NCBI RefSeq assembly: GCF_013522925.1
Contig: NZ_JAAMQU010000013.1
Location: forward strand, 124,001-188,000
Source: Pseudomonas japonica
GTDB taxonomy: Bacteria > Pseudomonadota > Gammaproteobacteria > Pseudomonadales > Pseudomonadaceae
Direction of reading: 5' to 3'
Length of the DNA: 64,000 nt
The notes under the pieces were generated by a model that saw only the letters and a list, made by a program, of their open reading frames with translations, was not told where the DNA came from and ran no database searches. The position numbers and the translations under genes were made by a program. Below are positions 24,835 to 34,462 of the stretch, piece after piece. The number at the start of each line of letters is the position of its first letter. The stretch's first letter is position 1.

Positions 24835-27672
24835 TTGGACAAGATCCTGATTCGTGGGGCACGTACCCACAACCTGAAAAACATTGACCTTACGCTTCCC
24901 CGCGACAAACTGATCGTTATCACTGGCCTCTCTGGCTCCGGAAAGTCGTCGCTGGCGTTCGATACGTTGTATGCCGAGGGCCAGCGCCGGTATGTGGAAT
25001 CGCTGTCTGCCTACGCCCGCCAGTTCCTCTCGATGATGGAAAAGCCGGACGTCGACACCATCGAAGGGCTTTCCCCCGCCATTTCCATCGAGCAAAAATC
25101 CACGTCCCACAACCCGCGTTCGACCGTGGGTACCATCACCGAGATCTACGACTACCTGCGCTTGCTGTATGCCCGTGTGGGCACGCCGCGCTGCCCGGAC
25201 CATGACATCCCGCTGGAAGCGCAAACCGTGTCGCAGATGGTCGACCTGGTGCTCGCCGAGCCGGAGGGCCGCAGGCTGATGCTGCTGGCCCCGGTGATCC
25301 GCGAGCGCAAGGGCGAGCACCTCAGCGTACTGGAAGAGCTGCGCGCTCAGGGCTTTGTGCGCGCGCGCATCAACGGCAAGCTGCATGAGCTGGATGAAGC
25401 GCCCAAGCTGGACAAGCAGAAGAAGCACACCATCGATGTGGTGGTGGATCGCTTCAAGGTACGTGCCGACCTGCAACAGCGCTTGGCTGAATCGTTCGAG
25501 ACCGCGCTGAAGCTGGCCGACGGTATCGCCTTGGTTGCGCCGATGGACGAAGACGACAAGGGTGAAGAGATCATTTTCTCCGCCCGCTTCGCCTGCCCGG
25601 TGTGTGGCCATGCTATCAGCGAGCTCGAGCCCAAGCTGTTCTCGTTCAACAACCCTGCAGGCGCCTGCCCTACCTGCGACGGCCTGGGCGTGAAGCAGTT
25701 CTTCGACCCCAAACGCCTGGTGAACGGCGAGCTTACGCTCGGTGAGGGCGCCATTCGTGGCTGGGACAGGCGTAACGTTTATTACTTCCAGATGCTTGGC
25801 TCGCTGGCGGCTCATTACAAGTTCAGCCTGGAGAAGCCCTTCGGGGAGTTGCCCGCCGAGAAGCAGAAGCTGCTGCTGTACGGCAGCGGGCGCGACAACG
25901 TGGACTTCCGCTACCTCAACGACCGCGGCGATATCGTCAAACGCTCGCACCCGTTCGAAGGCATTGTGCCGAACCTGGAGCGGCGCTACAGGGAAACGGA
26001 ATCCGCCAGCGTACGCGAGGACCTGGCCAAATACCTCAGCACCCAGCCGTGCCCGGAGTGCCGCGGCACCCGGCTGCGCAGGGAGTCGCGCCATGTATGG
26101 GTGGGCGAGAAAACGCTGCCGGCGGTAACCGGTTTGCCTATCGGCGAAGCCTGGGACTATTTCGGCGGCTTGCAGCTGACCGGCCGCAAGGGCGAGATCG
26201 CCGACAAGATTCTCAAGGAAATCCGCGAACGCCTGCAGTTCCTGGTGAACGTGGGCCTGGACTACCTGACGCTGGACCGCAGCGCCGATACCTTGTCTGG
26301 CGGCGAGGCCCAGCGCATCCGGCTGGCCAGCCAGATCGGCGCCGGCCTGGTGGGGGTGATGTACATTCTGGACGAACCGTCCATTGGCCTGCACCAGCGC
26401 GACAACGACCGCTTGCTCGCCACGCTCAATCACCTGCGGGATATCGGTAATACGGTGATCGTGGTGGAACATGACGAAGACGCCATTCGGCTTGCGGACT
26501 ATGTTGTGGACATCGGGCCTGGCGCGGGCGTACATGGGGGCTCTATTGTCGCCGAAGGCACCCCCGAGGAGGTGATGGCACATCCGGACTCCCTGACGGG
26601 CGCTTACCTGTCGGGCCGCAAAAAGATCATCTATCCGGAAAAACGCACCCCTCGTGACAAGAAGCTCTCCCTGACGATCAAGGGCGCGCGCGGCAATAAC
26701 CTGCGCAATGTGGACCTGGAAATCCCTATTGGCCTTCTCACCTGTGTAACGGGTGTGTCTGGCTCGGGTAAGTCCACGCTGATCAACAATACCTTGTTCC
26801 CGCTCAGCGCCACTGCGCTTAACGGCGCCACTACGCTGGAAGCGGCTCCGCACGACAGCATCGATGGGCTGCAGCACCTGGATAAGGTGGTGGACATCGA
26901 CCAAAGCCCGATCGGCCGCACGCCGCGCTCCAACCCTGCGACCTATACCGGGCTGTTCACACCCATCCGCGAGCTGTTTGCCGGTGTGCCCGAGGCGCGC
27001 GCGCGAGGCTATGGCCCGGGCCGCTTCTCGTTCAACGTGAAGGGCGGCCGCTGCGAAGCGTGCCAAGGTGACGGCCTGATCAAGGTGGAAATGCACTTCC
27101 TGCCGGACATCTACGTGCCTTGCGATGTGTGCAAGAGCAAGCGCTATAACCGCGAAACCCTCGAAATCCGCTACAAGGGTAAGAGCATCGACGAAGTGCT
27201 GGAGATGACCATCGAGGAGGCACGCACCTTCTTCGATGCCGTACCGGCACTCGCTCGCAAGCTACAAACGCTGATGGATGTAGGGCTGTCGTATATCAAG
27301 CTGGGGCAATCGGCGACGACGCTGTCCGGTGGTGAGGCCCAGCGGGTCAAGCTGTCGCGGGAGCTGTCCAAGCGTGACACGGGCAAAACCCTGTACATCC
27401 TCGACGAACCGACGACGGGCTTGCACTTCGCGGACATCCAGCAGCTGCTCGACGTGCTTCACCGCCTGCGCGACCACGGCAATACAGTGGTAGTGATCGA
27501 GCACAACCTGGATGTGATCAAGACGGCGGACTGGCTGGTTGACCTGGGGCCGGAGGGCGGTTCACGTGGGGGGCAGATCATTGCCTGCGGCACGCCGGAA
27601 CAGGTCACGAAGATGTCGCAATCCTATACCGGCAAGTACCTCAAGCCGCTGCTGGAGAGGGATAAGGCATAA
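24835..27672 (+). CDS. uvrA: UvrA, excinuclease ABC subunit A
   Basis: 945 residues starting at a TTG (24835) with GCGAGG upstream; the protein begins MDKILIRGARTHNLKN as in relatives. Two ABC ATPase modules: Walker A GLSGSGKSS (31-39) and GVSGSGKST (about 640), signatures LSGGEAQRI and LSGGEAQRV, zinc fingers CPVC...CPTC (about 253-280) and CEAC...CDVC (about 737-765). It finds DNA lesions with UvrB in nucleotide excision repair. It is transcribed away from the MFS-ssb pair; the 199-bp space between them has no LexA box that I can see. Confidence 0.98.
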   Translation: MDKILIRGARTHNLKNIDLTLPRDKLIVITGLSGSGKSSLAFDTLYAEGQRRYVESLSAYARQFLSMMEKPDVDTIEGLSPAISIEQKSTSHNPRSTVGTITEIYDYLRLLYARVGTPRCPDHDIPLEAQTVSQMVDLVLAEPEGRRLMLLAPVIRERKGEHLSVLEELRAQGFVRARINGKLHELDEAPKLDKQKKHTIDVVVDRFKVRADLQQRLAESFETALKLADGIALVAPMDEDDKGEEIIFSARFACPVCGHAISELEPKLFSFNNPAGACPTCDGLGVKQFFDPKRLVNGELTLGEGAIRGWDRRNVYYFQMLGSLAAHYKFSLEKPFGELPAEKQKLLLYGSGRDNVDFRYLNDRGDIVKRSHPFEGIVPNLERRYRETESASVREDLAKYLSTQPCPECRGTRLRRESRHVWVGEKTLPAVTGLPIGEAWDYFGGLQLTGRKGEIADKILKEIRERLQFLVNVGLDYLTLDRSADTLSGGEAQRIRLASQIGAGLVGVMYILDEPSIGLHQRDNDRLLATLNHLRDIGNTVIVVEHDEDAIRLADYVVDIGPGAGVHGGSIVAEGTPEEVMAHPDSLTGAYLSGRKKIIYPEKRTPRDKKLSLTIKGARGNNLRNVDLEIPIGLLTCVTGVSGSGKSTLINNTLFPLSATALNGATTLEAAPHDSIDGLQHLDKVVDIDQSPIGRTPRSNPATYTGLFTPIRELFAGVPEARARGYGPGRFSFNVKGGRCEACQGDGLIKVEMHFLPDIYVPCDVCKSKRYNRETLEIRYKGKSIDEVLEMTIEEARTFFDAVPALARKLQTLMDVGLSYIKLGQSATTLSGGEAQRVKLSRELSKRDTGKTLYILDEPTTGLHFADIQQLLDVLHRLRDHGNTVVVIEHNLDVIKTADWLVDLGPEGGSRGGQIIACGTPEQVTKMSQSYTGKYLKPLLERDKA

Positions 27673-27678
27673 CGGGAT

Positions 27679-27713
27679 CGCCTGCTCCTGCGCACCGCGC
27701 GTAGGAGCAGGCG
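27679..27713. terminator. Hairpin after uvrA
   Basis: A long GC-rich stem (CGCCTGCTCCT / AGGAGCAGGCG plus an inner GCGC pair) 7 bp after the uvrA stop and before the convergent ferritin gene. There is no T tract. The GTAGGAGCAGGCGAAGCCTG sequence resembles the short repeated extragenic palindromes common in Pseudomonas; it may act in both directions. Confidence 0.6.
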
Positions 27714-27734
27714 AAGCCTGCGGACCAAAACCTA

Positions 27735-28205
27735 TCAGTTACCCATCTGTGATTGCAGGTAATTCTGCAATCCAATGCTCTTGATCAGGCCAAGCTGCTT
27801 TTCGAGCCAGTAGGTGTGGTCTTCCTCGGTATCCGAGAGCTGAACCTTGAGGATGTCGCGGCTGACGTAGTCGCGGTGTTGCTCACACAGGGCAATGCCT
27901 TTGCACAGCGCGGCCCTCACCTTGTACTCCAGGCGCAGGTCGCTTTCGAGCATCTCCGGGACAGTAGTGCCCACATCGAGATCGTCTGGGCGCATGCGCG
28001 GCGTACCTTCAAGCATGAGGATGCGGCGCATCAAAGCGTCCGCATGGCCAGCCTCTTCTTCCATCTCGTGATTGATACGCTCGTAGAGCTTGGCAAAGCC
28101 CCAGTCTTCGTACATGCGCGAGTGAATGAAGTACTGATCGCGGGCAGCGAGTTCGCCGGTCAGCAGCGTATTGAGGTAGTCGATTACATCCGGATGACCT
28201 TGCAT
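27735..28205 (-). CDS. bfrA: Bacterial ferritin/bacterioferritin family iron-storage protein (BfrA/FtnA type)
   Basis: 156 residues from the ATG at 28205 (MQGHPDVIDYLN); an ATG three codons earlier is possible. Four-helix ferritin with ferroxidase ligands: Glu18, EEEAGH (Glu51, His54), Glu94 region, and EEDHTYWLE near the C-terminus. The position of the haem-ligand Met52 of E. coli bacterioferritin is Ala here (EAGH versus EMKH), so this subunit should not bind haem by itself. Stores iron; location beside katA suggests a joint role in limiting Fenton chemistry. The same order, uvrA-bfrA-katA, is usual in Pseudomonas. Confidence 0.9.
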   Translation of the reverse strand: MQGHPDVIDYLNTLLTGELAARDQYFIHSRMYEDWGFAKLYERINHEMEEEAGHADALMRRILMLEGTPRMRPDDLDVGTTVPEMLESDLRLEYKVRAALCKGIALCEQHRDYVSRDILKVQLSDTEEDHTYWLEKQLGLIKSIGLQNYLQSQMGN

Positions 28206-28322
28206 GGCCCACATCTCGTCACGTTTGAAAGAAGTATAGTTTGAACCAATGCCGGGCCCGGGTCGATCCGCAGGCGACTAAAAATCGCGATTTTCTGCAA
28301 TTAAGTAGCATACAGATGCGAA

Positions 28323-28344
28323 AACCGCCCAAATGAGGGCGGTT
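28323..28344 (-). terminator. katA terminator
   Basis: AACCGCCC / GGGCGGTT stem with a 6-nt loop, followed by TTTTC on the - strand, 17 bp after the katA stop. Confidence 0.8.
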
Positions 28345-28361
28345 CCTGTTCGCGTTTCGAC

Positions 28362-29810
28362 TTAGCTCAGCGATACCCCCAAGGCGCTCGCGATGCCTTC
28401 GCCGTAGGCCGGATCAACCTGATAGAAGTGTTGCAGCTGGCGGTTTACCACATCTTCCGTGACCCCGCGCATGGCCCCTGCGATGTTGCTGATCAGCAGC
28501 GCTTTCTGATCCTCACTCATCAGCTGGAACAAGGCGCGCGCCTGGCTGTAGTAGTCACCGTCGGTGCGGTGGTCGTAGCGGTCCGCGCTGCCGCTCAATG
28601 CCAATGCTGGCTCGACATAGGCCGGTACCTGCTTGGGCGCAGAGCTGTAGCTGTTTGGCTCGTAGTTAGGCAGCGGGCCGCCGTTGCTTCCGAACCGCAT
28701 GGCCCCGTCGCGCTGGTAGTTGTTCACCGGGCTCAGCGGAGCGTTCACCGGCAGTTGCTGGAAGTTGGTACCTACGCGGTAGCGGTGGGCGTCGGCATAG
28801 GCGAATACCCGCCCTTGCAGCATCCGGTCAGGCGAAAGCCCTACGCCCGGGATCATGTTGCTTGGGCCGAAGGCAGCCTGCTCGACTTCAGCAAAATAGT
28901 TGAGCGGGTTGCGATTGAGCTCCAGGGTACCGACTTCGATCAGCGGGAATTCCTTCTGCGACCAGACCTTGGTGACGTCGAAGGGGTTTTCGACGCGCTG
29001 GTTAGCCTGCTCTTCCGTCATTACCTGGATGCACACGGTCCAGCGTGGATAGTCTCCACGGTCGATCGCGTTGAACAGGTCGCGCTGTGCATAATCCGGA
29101 TCAGTGCCGGCGATACGTGCGGCGTCGGCCGGGGCCAGGTTCTTGATGCCCTGCTGCGTCTTGTAGTGCCACTTCACCCAAACCCGCTCACCACGGGCAT
29201 TGATCAGGCTGTAGGTGTGGCTACCAAAGCCATGCATGTGCCTGTAGCCGTCCGGGATGCCCCGGTCACTGAACAGAATCGTCACCTGGTGGAGCGCTTC
29301 AGGCGAGTGAGACCAGAAGTCCCACATCATTTGCGCGCTCTTCAGGTTGCTTTGCGGCAGGCGCTTCTGGGTGTGGATAAAGTCCGGGAACTTGAGCGGG
29401 TCGCGGATGAAGAACACGGGGGTGTTGTTACCCACGATGTCCCAGTTGCCCTCTTCGGTATAGAACTTCACTGCAAACCCGCGCGGGTCGCGTTCGGTAT
29501 CTGCCGAGCCACGCTCGCCACCCACGGTAGAGAAGCGCAGGAAAATGGGCGTCTGTTTGCCAATGTCGCTGAACAATTTGGCGGAAGAGAAACGGGTGAT
29601 GTCCCGGGTTACGGTAAAGGTACCGTAGGCGCCTGAGCCCTTGGCATGTACACGGCGCTCAGGAATGTTCTCGCGGTTGAAATGAGCGAGCTTCTCGACC
29701 AGGTGAAAGTCGTCGAGCAGCAGCGGGCCACGGGGGCCAGCGGATCGGGAATTCTGGTTATCGGCAACAGGCGCACCACTGGCGGTGGTGAGGGTCTTTG
29801 TATCGCTCAT
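28362..29810 (-). CDS. katA: Catalase, haem-dependent monofunctional
   Basis: 482 residues from the ATG at 29810, which has GGAGAAG 5-6 nt upstream; an ATG five codons earlier is part of that ribosome-binding site. Small-subunit clade 3 catalase: catalytic His in RRVHAKGSGAYG, FSTVGGERGSAD, distal Asn in IVGNNTPVFFIRDP, proximal Tyr in GRVFAYADAHRYR. Converts hydrogen peroxide to water and oxygen in the cytoplasm. No signal peptide. No certain OxyR site could be recognised upstream. Confidence 0.96.
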   Translation of the reverse strand: MSDTKTLTTASGAPVADNQNSRSAGPRGPLLLDDFHLVEKLAHFNRENIPERRVHAKGSGAYGTFTVTRDITRFSSAKLFSDIGKQTPIFLRFSTVGGERGSADTERDPRGFAVKFYTEEGNWDIVGNNTPVFFIRDPLKFPDFIHTQKRLPQSNLKSAQMMWDFWSHSPEALHQVTILFSDRGIPDGYRHMHGFGSHTYSLINARGERVWVKWHYKTQQGIKNLAPADAARIAGTDPDYAQRDLFNAIDRGDYPRWTVCIQVMTEEQANQRVENPFDVTKVWSQKEFPLIEVGTLELNRNPLNYFAEVEQAAFGPSNMIPGVGLSPDRMLQGRVFAYADAHRYRVGTNFQQLPVNAPLSPVNNYQRDGAMRFGSNGGPLPNYEPNSYSSAPKQVPAYVEPALALSGSADRYDHRTDGDYYSQARALFQLMSEDQKALLISNIAGAMRGVTEDVVNRQLQHFYQVDPAYGEGIASALGVSLS

Positions 29811-29940
29811 TTCGTACTTCTCCATCTAACGTGCGTTCCGGTGTAGGCCGGTTGCAGCAAGTATCCGGAGTTGTAGCGAAGCGGGCCAATTTATTAACCC
29901 GAGCTGGCTGATAGAATTTTACTAACCTACAGAAAACAAA

Positions 29941-29962
29941 AAACCGAGCCTAAGCTCGGTTT
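29941..29962 (-). terminator. Terminator after rplQ (alpha operon end)
   Basis: AAACCGAGC / GCTCGGTTT perfect 9-bp stem, 4-nt loop, followed on the - strand by a T-rich tract. Confidence 0.9.
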
Positions 29963-29982
29963 TCTGTGAGTCGAAGCGCGCC

Positions 29983-30369
29983 TTATTCGGCTGCTTCAAC
30001 GACGCCGCCGACCGGACGGTCAACCAGCTCAACATAGGCCATAGGCGCGTTGTCCCCGGCGCGGAAACCGCACTTGAGGATGCGCAGGTAGCCACCTGGA
30101 CGGGTGGCGTAGCGCTTGCCCAGGTCGTTGAACAGCTTGCCTACGGCGGACTTCGACCGGGTACGGTCGAAAGCCAGACGACGGTTGGCAACGCTGTCTT
30201 CCTTGGCCAGGGTGATCAGCGGCTCGGCAACCCGGCGCAGTTCCTTGGCTTTCGGAAGGGTGGTTTTGATCAGTTCGTGTTCGAACAGCGACACCGCCAT
30301 GTTTTGGAACATGGCCTTGCGGTGCGCGCTGGTGCGGCTCAGATGACGACCACTTTTACGATGACGCAT
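29983..30369 (-). CDS. rplQ: 50S ribosomal protein L17 (bL17)
   Basis: 128 residues, MRHRKSGRHLSRTSAHRKAM. Lies around the exit tunnel of the large subunit. Last gene of the alpha operon (rpsM, rpsK, rpsD, rpoA, rplQ), 43 bp after rpoA and followed by a strong terminator. Confidence 0.98.
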   Translation of the reverse strand: MRHRKSGRHLSRTSAHRKAMFQNMAVSLFEHELIKTTLPKAKELRRVAEPLITLAKEDSVANRRLAFDRTRSKSAVGKLFNDLGKRYATRPGGYLRILKCGFRAGDNAPMAYVELVDRPVGGVVEAAE

Positions 30370-30412
30370 GGTTCATTCCTTACCGAAACTCTACGTTCGG
30401 TGATTACGACGA

Positions 30413-31414
30413 TCAGGCCGTAGCCTTGTCGTCCTTCTTAAGACTTGCCGGCGGCCAGTTATCGAGGCGCATGCCGAGGGAAAGACCGCGGGAGGCCAAG
30501 ACGTCCTTGATTTCGGTCAGGGACTTCTTGCCCAGGTTCGGAGTCTTCAACAGTTCTACTTCAGTGCGCTGAATCAGGTCACCGATGTAGTAAATGTTTT
30601 CCGCCTTAAGGCAGTTAGCCGAACGTACAGTCAACTCCAGATCATCAACCGGGCGAAGAAGGATCGGATCGATCTCGTCTTCCTGCTCGATAACGACTGG
30701 CTCACTGTCACCCTTCAGATCCACGAACGCGGCCAGCTGCTGTTGCAGGATGGTCGCGGCACGACGGATAGCTTCTTCCGGGTCCAGGGTACCGTTGGTT
30801 TCCAGGTCGATGACCAGCTTGTCCAGGTTGGTGCGCTGCTCGACACGGGCGTTTTCCACCACGTAAGCGATACGGCGAACCGGGCTGAACGAAGCATCCA
30901 GCTGCAAGCGACCAATGCTGCGGCTTTCGTCATCGTCGCTCTGACGCGAGTCAGCCGGCTCGTAACCGCGACCACGAGCTACTACTAGCTTCATGTTCAA
31001 GGCGCCGTTAGACGCCAGGTTCGCGATCACGTGTTCGGGATTGACGATCTCGACATCATGATCCAGCTGAATATCGGCAGCGGTAACCACCCCCGAACCT
31101 TTTTTGGACAAGGTCAGCGTAACTTCGTCACGACCGTGCAGCTTGATGGCCAGACCTTTCAGGTTGAGCAGGATTTCAATGACGTCTTCCTGAACACCTT
31201 CAATGGCGCTGTACTCATGGAGTACACCGTCGATCTCGGCTTCTACAACTGCACAGCCAGGCATGGAGGACAACAGGATGCGACGCAGCGCGTTGCCCAG
31301 GGTGTGGCCGAAACCGCGCTCGAGAGGCTCGAGCGTGATCTTGGCGCGGGTTGGGCTGACGACCTGCACATCAATATGGCGGGGCGTCAGAAACTCATTT
31401 ACCGAAATCTGCAT
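30413..31414 (-). CDS. rpoA: RNA polymerase alpha subunit
   Basis: 333 residues. The N-terminal domain (1-235) dimerises and starts polymerase assembly; the linker and C-terminal domain (about 250-320, with NCLKAENIYYIGDLIQRTE and TPNLGKKSLTEIK) bind UP elements and activators. Full length. Embedded in the alpha operon so that its amount is tied to ribosome production. Confidence 0.98.
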   Translation of the reverse strand: MQISVNEFLTPRHIDVQVVSPTRAKITLEPLERGFGHTLGNALRRILLSSMPGCAVVEAEIDGVLHEYSAIEGVQEDVIEILLNLKGLAIKLHGRDEVTLTLSKKGSGVVTAADIQLDHDVEIVNPEHVIANLASNGALNMKLVVARGRGYEPADSRQSDDDESRSIGRLQLDASFSPVRRIAYVVENARVEQRTNLDKLVIDLETNGTLDPEEAIRRAATILQQQLAAFVDLKGDSEPVVIEQEDEIDPILLRPVDDLELTVRSANCLKAENIYYIGDLIQRTEVELLKTPNLGKKSLTEIKDVLASRGLSLGMRLDNWPPASLKKDDKATA

Positions 31415-31436
31415 GGATGCACCTACTTTCTAGCCC

Positions 31437-32057
31437 TTACTTGGAGTAGAGCTCGACGATCAGGTTTTCGTTGATGTCGGCGGACAGATCACTGCGAGCC
31501 GGAACACTTTTGAAAGTGCCGGATTTCTTCTCGGTGTCTACGTCAACCCACTCAACGCGGCCACGCTGGGAACACAGCTCAAGGGCTTGAGCGATGCGCA
31601 GCTGGTTTTTTGCCTTCTCACGAACTGCAACCACGTCACCTGCGCGAACCTGGTAGGACGGTACGTTTACAGTCTGGCCATTGACCGAGATCGCTTTGTG
31701 CGAAACCAGTTGGCGGGACTCGGCACGGGTAGCGCCAAAGCCCATACGGTAAACGACGTTGTCCAGACGGCACTCGAGCAGCTGCAGAAGGTTTTCGCCG
31801 GTGGCGCCCTTCTGGCTGGCGGCTTGCTTGTAGTAGCCGCTGAACTGACGCTCGAGCACGCCGTAGATACGACGAACCTTTTGTTTCTCACGCAGCTGGG
31901 TGCCGTAGTCGGACTGACGGCCACGGCGCTGGCCGTGGATACCTGGGGCTGCTTCGATATTGCACTTGGATTCCAGAGCGCGGACGCCGCTTTTCAGGAA
32001 CAGGTCAGTGCCTTCACGACGAGCCAGCTTGCATTTTGGACCAATGTAACGAGCCAT
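31437..32057 (-). CDS. rpsD: 30S ribosomal protein S4 (uS4)
   Basis: 206 residues with an S4 RNA-binding domain (about 95-155, RLDNVVYRMGFG). Initiates small-subunit assembly; in E. coli it represses the alpha operon, not verifiable here. It lacks the Cys cluster of zinc-type S4. Confidence 0.98.
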   Translation of the reverse strand: MARYIGPKCKLARREGTDLFLKSGVRALESKCNIEAAPGIHGQRRGRQSDYGTQLREKQKVRRIYGVLERQFSGYYKQAASQKGATGENLLQLLECRLDNVVYRMGFGATRAESRQLVSHKAISVNGQTVNVPSYQVRAGDVVAVREKAKNQLRIAQALELCSQRGRVEWVDVDTEKKSGTFKSVPARSDLSADINENLIVELYSK

Positions 32058-32075
32058 TATCTATCGTCTCCTGAA

Positions 32076-32465
32076 TTACACGCGGCGCTTCTTCGGCGGA
32101 CGGCACCCGTTATGCGGGATTGGCGTCACGTCGGTGATGCTGGCGATCTTGTAGCCACAGCCGTTCAAAGCACGGACAGCGGACTCACGACCTGGACCTG
32201 GACCCTTGACGTTTACGTCGAGGTTTTTCAGGCCATATTCCAGCGCAGCTTGCCCAGCACGTTCAGCAGCTACCTGAGCAGCGAACGGAGTGGACTTGCG
32301 TGAACCGCGGAAACCCGAACCACCGGAGGTAGCCCAGGACAGGGCGTTACCTTGACGGTCGGTAATGGTCACGATGGTGTTGTTGAAAGACGCGTGGATG
32401 TGGGCGATGCCATCAACCACTGTCTTTTTGACTTTTTTACGAGGACGAGCAGCAGGTTTTGCCAT
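32076..32465 (-). CDS. rpsK: 30S ribosomal protein S11 (uS11)
   Basis: 129 residues, ending PIPHNGCRPPKKRRV. Part of the platform of the small subunit at the mRNA exit. Alpha operon, between rpsM and rpsD. Confidence 0.98.
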   Translation of the reverse strand: MAKPAARPRKKVKKTVVDGIAHIHASFNNTIVTITDRQGNALSWATSGGSGFRGSRKSTPFAAQVAAERAGQAALEYGLKNLDVNVKGPGPGRESAVRALNGCGYKIASITDVTPIPHNGCRPPKKRRV

Positions 32466-32495
32466 GACTATATTCCTGTCGATTCGCTGGCGCGA

Positions 32496-32852
32496 TTACT
32501 TGCGGATCGGCTTGCGCGGGCCCTTACGGGTACGGGCGTTGGTCTTGGTACGCTGACCGCGAACCGGCAGACCGCGGCGATGACGCAGGCCACGGTAGCA
32601 ACCCAGGTCCATCAAGCGCTTGATCTTCATGTTGATGTCGCGACGCAGGTCACCTTCGGTGGTGAACTTCGCAACTTCGCCACGCAGCAGTTCGATTTGC
32701 TCGTCGCTCAGATCCTTGATCTTCGCAGCCGGGTTTACACCGGCGTCCGCGCAGATTTTTTGCGCGGTGGTGCGACCAACACCATAGATGTAGGTCAGCG
32801 AGATAACAGCATGCTTGTTATCTGGAATGTTAACGCCTGCAATACGGGCCAT
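32496..32852 (-). CDS. rpsM: 30S ribosomal protein S13 (uS13)
   Basis: 118 residues, MARIAGVNIPDNKHAV, with the basic C-terminal tail RGQRTKTNARTRKGPRKP that reaches the P site. First gene of the alpha operon; a near-consensus promoter lies upstream. Confidence 0.98.
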   Translation of the reverse strand: MARIAGVNIPDNKHAVISLTYIYGVGRTTAQKICADAGVNPAAKIKDLSDEQIELLRGEVAKFTTEGDLRRDINMKIKRLMDLGCYRGLRHRRGLPVRGQRTKTNARTRKGPRKPIRK

Positions 32853-32911
32853 TCAGTGGGACTCCAATTGACAGCTACCTGCGCCCCGGAAGCCAAGAAA
32901 TAGGGCGCGAG

Positions 32912-32940
32912 ATGATATCGCTGTAGAAACAATTAATCAA
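32912..32940 (-). promoter_or_regulatory. Alpha operon promoter before rpsM
   Basis: On the - strand: TTGATT, 17-nt spacer, TATCAT, directly after the terminator at 32941-32964. The -10 box lies 60 bp before the rpsM start. Confidence 0.75.
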
Positions 32941-32964
32941 CCCGGCAGCACACTAGCTGCCGGG
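32941..32964 (-). terminator. Terminator between rpmJ and rpsM (spc operon end)
   Basis: CCCGGCAGC / GCTGCCGGG perfect 9-bp stem, 6-nt loop; on the - strand followed by TTGATTAATT. It separates the spc and alpha transcripts, perhaps partly. Confidence 0.7.
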
Positions 32965-32982
32965 CTTAAACACAGCTCACAA

Positions 32983-33099
32983 TCAGCCTTGGCGCTGCTT
33001 GTGACGTGGTTCCGCGCTGCAGATCACCCGCACGACGCCTTCGCGGCGGATAATCTTGCAGTTGCGGCACAGCTTTTTCACCGATGCACGAACTTTCAT
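32983..33099 (-). CDS. rpmJ: 50S ribosomal protein L36 (bL36), zinc type
   Basis: 38 residues, [20 protein letters not shown]. Cys11, Cys14, Cys27 and His33 form the zinc site, so this is the zinc-dependent form. Last gene of the spc operon, 28 bp after secY. Confidence 0.97.
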
Positions 33100-33127
33100 C
33101 ACCAACTCCTCGAACCTTATGGGCGAC

Positions 33128-34462
33128 TCAGCGCAGCAGGTTGCTGCCGCCGTAGCCCTTCAGGTTGGCTTTCTTCATCAGGGATTCGTACTGGTGCGAA
33201 ACGAGGTGGGATTGTACTTGGGCCATAAAGTCCATCACAACCACTACCACAATCAGCAACGAGGTCCCGCCAAGGTAGAACGGAACGTTTGCCGCAACCA
33301 CAAGGAACTGGGGAAGCAGGCACACGGCCGTCATGTATAGAGCACCGAACATGGTCAAGCGGGTCAGAACGCCATCAATGTAGCGTGCCGACTGCTCGCC
33401 TGGACGGATGCCCGGAATAAAGGCACCGGACTTCTTCAGGTTTTCCGCTACGTCTTTCGGGTTGAACATCAACGCTGTATAGAAGAAGCAGAAGAAAATG
33501 ATCCCTGCGGTAAACAGCAAGATGTTCAACGGCTGACCAGGAGCGATCGACTGCGAGACGTCCTGCAGCCAGCCCATACCTTCAGACTGACCGAACCAGG
33601 CACCCAGCGAAGCCGGGAACAGCAGAATGCTGCTCGCGAAAATGGCCGGGATTACCCCCGCCATGTTCACCTTCAACGGCAGGTGGCTGGTCTGCGCAGC
33701 AAAGACCTTGCGGCCCTGCTGACGCTTGGCGTAGTGCACCGCAATACGGCGCTGACCACGCTCGATGAACACCACGAAACCGATGATCGCTACTGCCAGC
33801 AAACCGATCGCAATCAGGGCAAAGATGTTGATATCACCCATGCGTGCAGACTCGAAAGACTGCCCGATCGCTCTCGGAAGACCGGCCACGATACCCGAGA
33901 AAATCAACATCGAGATACCGTTGCCGACACCGCGTTCGGTAATCTGCTCGCCCAGCCACATCATGAACAGCGCGCCCGCCACGAAGGTGGAAACTGCCAC
34001 GAAGTAGAAACCGAAGCCTGCAGAAAACGCGACACCCTGGTTGGCCAGGCCAATGGACATGCCAATGGCTTGAACCAGTGCCAGGGCGACAGTGCCGTAG
34101 CGGGTGTACTGGCTGATCTTGCGACGGCCAGATTCACCTTCCTTCTTCAACTGCTCCAGCTGCGGGCTGATCGCGGTCATCAGCTGCATGATGATCGATG
34201 CCGAGATGTACGGCATGATCCCCAATGCAAAGATGCTCATGCGTTCAAGCGCGCCGCCGGAAAACATGTTGAACAGGCTAAGAATGGTCCCCTCATTCTG
34301 TCGGAACAGGTCCGCCAGCCGGTCAGGGTTGATGCCTGGCACCGGGATGTGTGCGCCGATCCTGTAGACGATGATCGCCAGGAACAGGAAACGCAAACGG
34401 GCCCAGAGTTCGGACAAACCCCCACCTTTGCTGAGCGCTGAGAGAGCACCTTGCTTAGCCAT
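33128..34462 (-). CDS. secY: SecY, protein-export channel subunit
   Basis: 444 residues, ten predicted membrane helices. Forms the SecYEG translocon pore in the inner membrane with SecE (59794-60162 here). Conserved motifs include IPVPGIN in the first periplasmic loop and [23 protein letters not shown] in the cytoplasmic region. Its start directly abuts the rplO stop, so it is translationally coupled. Confidence 0.98.

Noticed and set aside
24811..27096. A 761-codon frame opposite uvrA, and shorter ones opposite hsdR, secY and tuf
   Set aside because: Same explanation: antisense shadows of GC-rich genes with strong codon bias. The paired frames opposite the two tuf genes are identical only because the genes are.
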